Assembly (NCBI GenBank): GCA_012516075.1
Contig: JAAYXE010000025.1
Span: 1-39,675, forward strand
Length of the DNA: 39,675 bases
Direction of reading: 5' to 3'
Origin: Chloroflexota bacterium
GTDB taxonomy: Bacteria > Chloroflexota > Anaerolineae > Anaerolineales > UBA4823
Shown here: piece by piece, positions 35,700-39,675 of the stretch
Layout of the letters: every line of letters starts with the position of its first letter
How positions within the stretch are numbered: position 1 is the first letter of the stretch
Notes under the pieces: generated by a model
Seen by the model: the letters and a program-made list of their open reading frames with translations, nothing else
Databases searched by the model: none
Told to the model about the DNA's origin: nothing
Position numbers and translations under genes: made by a program

Positions 35700-37355
35700 A
35701 TGAGCGCAAACCGCCAGACACTTAAGGGAAAAATGGATACCGGCCGCAGGAAGCAGCAGCAGGCCGCCCTGCCGCTGGTCATCCTGCTGCTGGCCGCCCT
35801 GCTGCTGCAGGCCTGCGCCGGCGGCCCCGCCCCCACCACCCCGCCGGCCGTGGAGACCGGCGCGGCCGTCCCCGAAACCGGGAATGAGAGCGAGCAGCCC
35901 GGCGAAGCCGCAGGGCCAACCACCGGTCAGGAAGACAACGTCTTCCGGGTCGCCATGCAGCCCATCGTGCAGACCGCCCCGGCCCTGATCTCCTCCGACA
36001 GCGAAGTGCTGGTGGCCAACCACGTCTACGACTACCTGGTGGACATCGACCCCCAGTCCAACCTGATCCCCCGCCTGGCCACCGATTGGCAGGTCAGCGA
36101 TGACGGCCTGACCTACACCTTCCAGCTCGCCGAGGGCGTGACGTTCCACGACGGCAGCCCGTTCAGCGCTGAAGACGTGGTGTGGACCTTCGAGCGCCTG
36201 CGCGACCCGGCGAACGGGTTCGCCACCCAATCGCTGTACGCCAACATCGCCAGCATCGAAGCCACCAGCGACCTCGAGGTCACCTTCCCCCTCAACGAGC
36301 CCAACCCTTTCTTCCTCTATGACCTGAGCGACAACCACGCCCTGATCCTCAAGGCGGGCACCGCAGACCCCTCGGGCTTCAACGGCACCGGCCCCTTCAT
36401 GGTCAGCGACTACCGCCCCGAGGACCGCATCATCATGCAGGCCAACCCGGACTACTTCATCGCGGGTCAGCCGGCGCTCGACGGGCTGGAGATCATCTTC
36501 TTTGCCGACGAGACCGCCGCGGTGGACGCCCTGCGCAGCGGGCAGGTGGACCTGGCCATGCGCATGTCCACGGCGCTGTTCGAAAGCCTGATGAACGAAC
36601 CCGGCATCACCACCGTCGAGGTGCCCACCAACGGCTTCGACCTGATCCGCCTGCGTGCCGACACCGAGCCGGGGAACGACCCGCGCGTCATCCAGGCCCT
36701 CAAGCTGTCCACCGACCGCCAGGCGATCTTCATGCTGGTGCAGCAGGGCTACGGCGCTGTGGGCCGTGACAGCCCCATCGGCCCGCTCTACGCCTCCTAC
36801 TACACCGAGGAGACCCCCCTGCCCGAGCGCGACGTCGAAGCGGCCCGCCAGCTCCTGGCGGAGGCCGGCTATGAGGACGGCCTGCAGTTCGACCTGCACA
36901 CCCCCGACACCGGCAACCGCCCCGACCTGGCCGTGGTGATCCAGGAGCAGTGGGCCGCGGCCGGCATCGACGTGAACGTCATCGTCGAGCCCGAGAGCGT
37001 GTACTACGGCGACGACGGCTGGCTGGAGGTGCAGCTCGGCATCACCGGCTGGGGCTCCCGCCCCTACCCGCAGTTCTACCTGGACGTGATGCTCGCCTGC
37101 GATGCCATCTGGAACGAGGCCCATTTCTGCGACGAAGAGCTGGACCAGCTCATCCAGACCGCCGGCACCACCCTGGACGAGGAAGAGCGTGCCGCCGCCT
37201 ACGCCGAAATCCAGCGCATCCTGATCGAGCGCGGACCGGTCATCATCCCCTACTTCTTCGCCCAGTTCGCCGCCATCGACAGCCGCTATCAGAACTTCGA
37301 GCTCAAAGCGTTCGCCGGGCGCACCGACTTCCGCGAGCTGACCCTGGCGCCGTAA
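35700..37355 (+). CDS. Substrate-binding lipoprotein of a Dpp/Opp-type ABC transporter
   Basis: The 551-residue protein is a solute-binding protein of family 5 (peptide/nickel type). It has a lipoprotein signal: basic start, hydrophobic core, and lipobox LQAC with C39. A Pro/Thr/Gly/Glu-rich tether (about 40-75) follows. The family's core motifs are visible: LVDIDPQSNLIPRLATDWQVS, YTFQLAEGVTFHDGSPFSAEDVVWTFER, and GTGPFMVSDYRPEDRIIMQANPDY-like sequence. The start follows AAGGAGGG; a second Met at residue 12 would be an alternative. Substrate (peptide, sugar, opine or metal chelate) cannot be read. Confidence 0.92.
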   Translation: MSANRQTLKGKMDTGRRKQQQAALPLVILLLAALLLQACAGGPAPTTPPAVETGAAVPETGNESEQPGEAAGPTTGQEDNVFRVAMQPIVQTAPALISSDSEVLVANHVYDYLVDIDPQSNLIPRLATDWQVSDDGLTYTFQLAEGVTFHDGSPFSAEDVVWTFERLRDPANGFATQSLYANIASIEATSDLEVTFPLNEPNPFFLYDLSDNHALILKAGTADPSGFNGTGPFMVSDYRPEDRIIMQANPDYFIAGQPALDGLEIIFFADETAAVDALRSGQVDLAMRMSTALFESLMNEPGITTVEVPTNGFDLIRLRADTEPGNDPRVIQALKLSTDRQAIFMLVQQGYGAVGRDSPIGPLYASYYTEETPLPERDVEAARQLLAEAGYEDGLQFDLHTPDTGNRPDLAVVIQEQWAAAGIDVNVIVEPESVYYGDDGWLEVQLGITGWGSRPYPQFYLDVMLACDAIWNEAHFCDEELDQLIQTAGTTLDEEERAAAYAEIQRILIERGPVIIPYFFAQFAAIDSRYQNFELKAFAGRTDFRELTLAP

Positions 37356-37361
37356 ACACCG

Positions 37362-38258
37362 TTGACTGCTGCTGATTTCCGCACTCTCGAACAGGGCCAG
37401 GCCCCGGCTGCGCAGCCGGCTGCGGCGCAGCGCACGCCGCTGGGGCTGCTGCGGGCGCTGTTTTCGCGGCCGGCTTCCGCCGCGGGCACGGTCATCTTCC
37501 TGCTCTTCCTGACCCTGGCCCTGCTGGGGCCCCTGCTGGCCCCCTACGGCGCCAACGAGCAGATTGCCGCCGACGCCCGCCAGCCGCCCTCGGCGGCTCA
37601 CCCCTTCGGCACCGACACCCTGGGGCGCGACGTCTTCAGCCGGGTGCTGCTCGGCGCCCGCGATATCCTCTCGCTGGCCGGCTTCGGCACCCTGCTGGCC
37701 GTGCTCAGCGGCACCTCGCTGGGCCTGCTCAGCGGCTACCTGGGCGGCTGGTTCGACGAACTGCTGATGCGCTTCTTCGACAGCCTGCTGGCCATGCCGG
37801 CCCTGCTGCTCGCGCTGATGCTGCTGGGTGCAGCCGGCCCCTCGCGGGGCAGCATCCTGATCGTCATCGTCATCGTCTACACGCCCATCGTCGCCCGCGT
37901 GGTGCGCAGCGTGGTGCTCTCCGTCAAGAGCCGCGGCTTCGTGGAGGCCGCCCGCATGCAGGGCGAGAGCCTGGGGGCCATCCTGTTCCTCGAGATCCTG
38001 CCCTCGGTGCTGCCCGCCCTGGCGGTGGAGGCCGCGCTGCGCTTCTCGTATGCAATCTTCCTGGTGGCTTCGCTGGGTTTCCTGGGCGTGGGGGTGCAGC
38101 CGCCCAACCCCGACTGGGGCCTGATGGTCAAAGAAGCGCGCAGCAGCGTGGCGCAGGTGCCGTGGGCCATGTACTTCCCGGCGGGGGCCATCGCCGTGCT
38201 GGTGGTCGGCGTCAACCTGATGGCCGACGGCATCCGCCGCGCCTGGACGGAGGGCTGA
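37362..38258 (+). CDS. ABC transporter permease, DppC type
   Basis: The 298-residue permease has the DppC/OppC N-terminal pattern HPFGTDTLGRDVFSRVLLGA (about 79-98), about six membrane helices, and the EAA loop GFVEAARMQGESLGAILFLEI. The predicted start is TTG 37362, 6 bases after the lipoprotein stop and in the same frame, with no good ribosome binding site, so it depends on coupling. The partner permease of DppB type, normally next to it, is absent in this window. Confidence 0.85.
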   Translation: MTAADFRTLEQGQAPAAQPAAAQRTPLGLLRALFSRPASAAGTVIFLLFLTLALLGPLLAPYGANEQIAADARQPPSAAHPFGTDTLGRDVFSRVLLGARDILSLAGFGTLLAVLSGTSLGLLSGYLGGWFDELLMRFFDSLLAMPALLLALMLLGAAGPSRGSILIVIVIVYTPIVARVVRSVVLSVKSRGFVEAARMQGESLGAILFLEILPSVLPALAVEAALRFSYAIFLVASLGFLGVGVQPPNPDWGLMVKEARSSVAQVPWAMYFPAGAIAVLVVGVNLMADGIRRAWTEG

Positions 38259-38261
38259 CGC

Positions 38262-39675
38262 CTGACTCCCCTGCTGCAGGGGGAAGACCTGACCGTGACC
38301 TACCGCCAGAGCGGTTCCCGTGTACTGGCCCTGCGCGAGGTGAGCCTGCACCTGGAGCCGGGGCATATCCTGGGCCTGGTGGGGGAGAGCGGCAGCGGCA
38401 AGACCACCCTGGCGATGACGGTGATGAACCACCTGCCGCCCGAAGGCCAGGTGCAGCGCGGGCGGGTGCTCTTCGACGGCGCCGACCTGCTGCAGATGCC
38501 GGCGGCCGGAATGCGGCAGGTGTGGGGCGCGCAGATCGCCCTGGTGCCGCAGGACCCGCTCTCGGCGCTCAACCCCTCGCTGCGCGTCGGCGAGCAGGTG
38601 GACGAGACCCTGCGCCATCACCTGGGCCTGGACCGCCGCCAGGCCCGCCAGCGCACCCTCGAACTGCTGCAGTCGGTGCACCTGCCCGACCCCGGGCGGG
38701 TGGCAGAGAGCTACCCGCACCAGATCAGCGGCGGCATGCAGCAGCGCGTGCTGATTGCCATGGCCCTCAGCACCTCCCCCCGCCTGCTGGTGCTCGACGA
38801 GCCCACCACCAGCCTGGACGTGACCACGCAGGCCTCCATCCTGGACCTGATCCGCGAGCTGATCCAGGGCCGGCAGACGGCCGTGCTCTACGTGACCCAC
38901 AATCTGGGGGTGGTGGCCCAGTTCTGCGACCACGTGGCCGTGCTCTACGCCGGCGAGCTGGTGGAATCGGCCCCGGTGGTGGAGCTCTTTGGCAGGCCGC
39001 TGCACCCTTATACGCGCGGCCTGCTGGACAGGGTGCCGCGCCTGGAAGCGGGGGCACCGGGCGGGAACGGCCGGGGGAAGCTCCACCCGGCCGGCATCCA
39101 GGGGCAGATCCCCCCGCCGGGCGCCCGCCCCTCCGGCTGTGTGTTCATCGACCGCTGCCCGTTGGCCATCGAAATCTGCCGCACGCGCCCGCCGCTGTAC
39201 CCCAGCGGCCCGGGGCGCAGTTCGCGCTGCCACCGCTGGGAGGAGATCGCCGCCGGGACGGCCGACCCGCGCCAGCCGGCCGCCGGATCCCCCGGGCAGC
39301 CGGCTGCGGATGTGCCGCAGCCCCGCTCGCAGCCCGCCCTGGCGCTGCGCGACCTGCAGGTGCGCTTTAAGGTGCGCCGGAGCCTGCTGCGCTCGCTGCT
39401 GGCTCTGTTCACCCGCCGCCCGGCGCAGACCCTGCGGGCTGTGGACGGGGTGGACCTGCGTGTGCGGCCGGGGGAGACACTCGGCCTGGTGGGGGAGAGC
39501 GGCAGCGGCAAGACCACCCTGGCACGCGCCGTGGCCGGCCTGCAGGCGACCCACGGGGGCGAGATGCAGCTCGGCGGAGCACCGCTGCCGCCCGGCCTGG
39601 AGCGCCGCGGCCTCGAAACCCTGCGCCGGGTGCAGATGGTCTTCCAGAACCCCGACGAAGCCCTCAACCCCTACA
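38262..39675 (+). CDS. Fused tandem ABC ATPase (DppD-DppF type), partial at the window end
   Basis: One frame from about 38262 to the window edge encodes two ABC domains. Domain 1 has Walker A GESGSGKTT, Q-loop LVPQDPLSALNPS, signature ISGGMQQR and Walker B LLVLDEPTTSLD, followed by the oligopeptide-transporter C-terminal motif GCVFIDRCPLAIEIC. Domain 2 starts near 39340 and has a second Walker A (GESGSGKTT) and VFQNPDEALNPY, then is cut off. No ATG, GTG or TTG is in a fitting place: candidates are CTG 38262, 38271 or 38274, or GTG 38295, which would clip the first strand. The permease stop TGA (38256-38258) is in the same frame. Confidence 0.88.
   Translation, partial: MTPLLQGEDLTVTYRQSGSRVLALREVSLHLEPGHILGLVGESGSGKTTLAMTVMNHLPPEGQVQRGRVLFDGADLLQMPAAGMRQVWGAQIALVPQDPLSALNPSLRVGEQVDETLRHHLGLDRRQARQRTLELLQSVHLPDPGRVAESYPHQISGGMQQRVLIAMALSTSPRLLVLDEPTTSLDVTTQASILDLIRELIQGRQTAVLYVTHNLGVVAQFCDHVAVLYAGELVESAPVVELFGRPLHPYTRGLLDRVPRLEAGAPGGNGRGKLHPAGIQGQIPPPGARPSGCVFIDRCPLAIEICRTRPPLYPSGPGRSSRCHRWEEIAAGTADPRQPAAGSPGQPAADVPQPRSQPALALRDLQVRFKVRRSLLRSLLALFTRRPAQTLRAVDGVDLRVRPGETLGLVGESGSGKTTLARAVAGLQATHGGEMQLGGAPLPPGLERRGLETLRRVQMVFQNPDEALNPY

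Noticed and set aside
38162..39370. A 402-residue plus-strand frame at the ATPase
   Set aside because: It is the shifted frame of the ATPase gene; the true frame carries Walker A, signature and Walker B motifs and is open to the window end.
35676..39554. A 1292-residue open frame on the minus strand
   Set aside because: It lies exactly opposite the ABC lipoprotein, permease and ATPase, has low-complexity composition (Gln, His, Gly, Arg) and no domain. It arises from high GC at third positions of the real genes.

Overview
The window is GC-rich, dense in genes on both strands, and has no rRNA, tRNA, CRISPR array, transposase or phage gene that I can see. The gene set suggests a Chloroflexota bacterium of the Anaerolineae type. 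It has a bacterial isopentenyl phosphate kinase, a T-box-controlled valS, two divergent PlsY paralogues, an EF-G-like GTPase, an F420/LLM-type oxidoreductase, and a Dpp/Opp-type ABC transporter with two fused ATPase domains. This lineage call is inferred from family content; no marker gene was compared.

Layout. 1-1086: hairpins and a dispersed stem-loop repeat, no supported gene. 1087-4959 (+): an MFS exporter broken by a frameshift, a 59-residue CxxC/HxxxC protein, a membrane-anchored serine hydrolase, and a lipoyl-less E2-type acyltransferase, closed by a strong terminator. 5093-5935 (+): isopentenyl phosphate kinase. 5916-10132 (-): LLM oxidoreductase, dodecin, diacylglycerol-kinase-like lipid kinase, alpha/beta hydrolase, an amber-interrupted NnrU/ICMT-like membrane gene, and a DinB-like protein. 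10209-14336 (-): promoter, T-box leader, alpha/beta hydrolase and valS. 14623-18286 (+): a rifampin-phosphotransferase-like dikinase and a metallo-beta-lactamase-fold hydrolase. 18290-21424 (-): plsY1, then a membrane protein-plsY2-JAMM protease cluster. 21549-24628 (+): yraN-miaA, then an acyl-CoA ligase under its own strong promoter. 24851-27346 (-): a secreted protein behind a pair of palindromes, a metalloenzyme-superfamily protein and a methyltransferase. 27617-30398 (+): EF-G-like GTPase and an FN3 protein that is probably 5'-truncated. 30956-34129 (-): PAP2 phosphatase, carboxylesterase-like hydrolase and M24 aminopeptidase. 34785-39675 (+): Lon-N-domain protein, then an ABC importer (lipoprotein, DppC-type permease, tandem ATPase) that runs off the window.

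How the genes work together. Several genes serve membranes and lipids: isopentenyl phosphate kinase (isoprenoid precursors), lipid kinase, two PlsY acyltransferases, PAP2 phosphatase and acyl-CoA ligase. Others serve translation: valS with its T-box, miaA and the EF-G-like factor. Most are ordinary chromosomal genes. The least explained structure is between genes: a family of stem-loop modules of about 85 bp bounded by GGGCACGGC and GCCGTGCCC at four loci, a tandem repeat of about 185 bp units, a 42-bp perfect palindrome, and two operator-like palindromes spaced 21 bp centre to centre. I saw no convincing defence, CRISPR or biosynthetic island.
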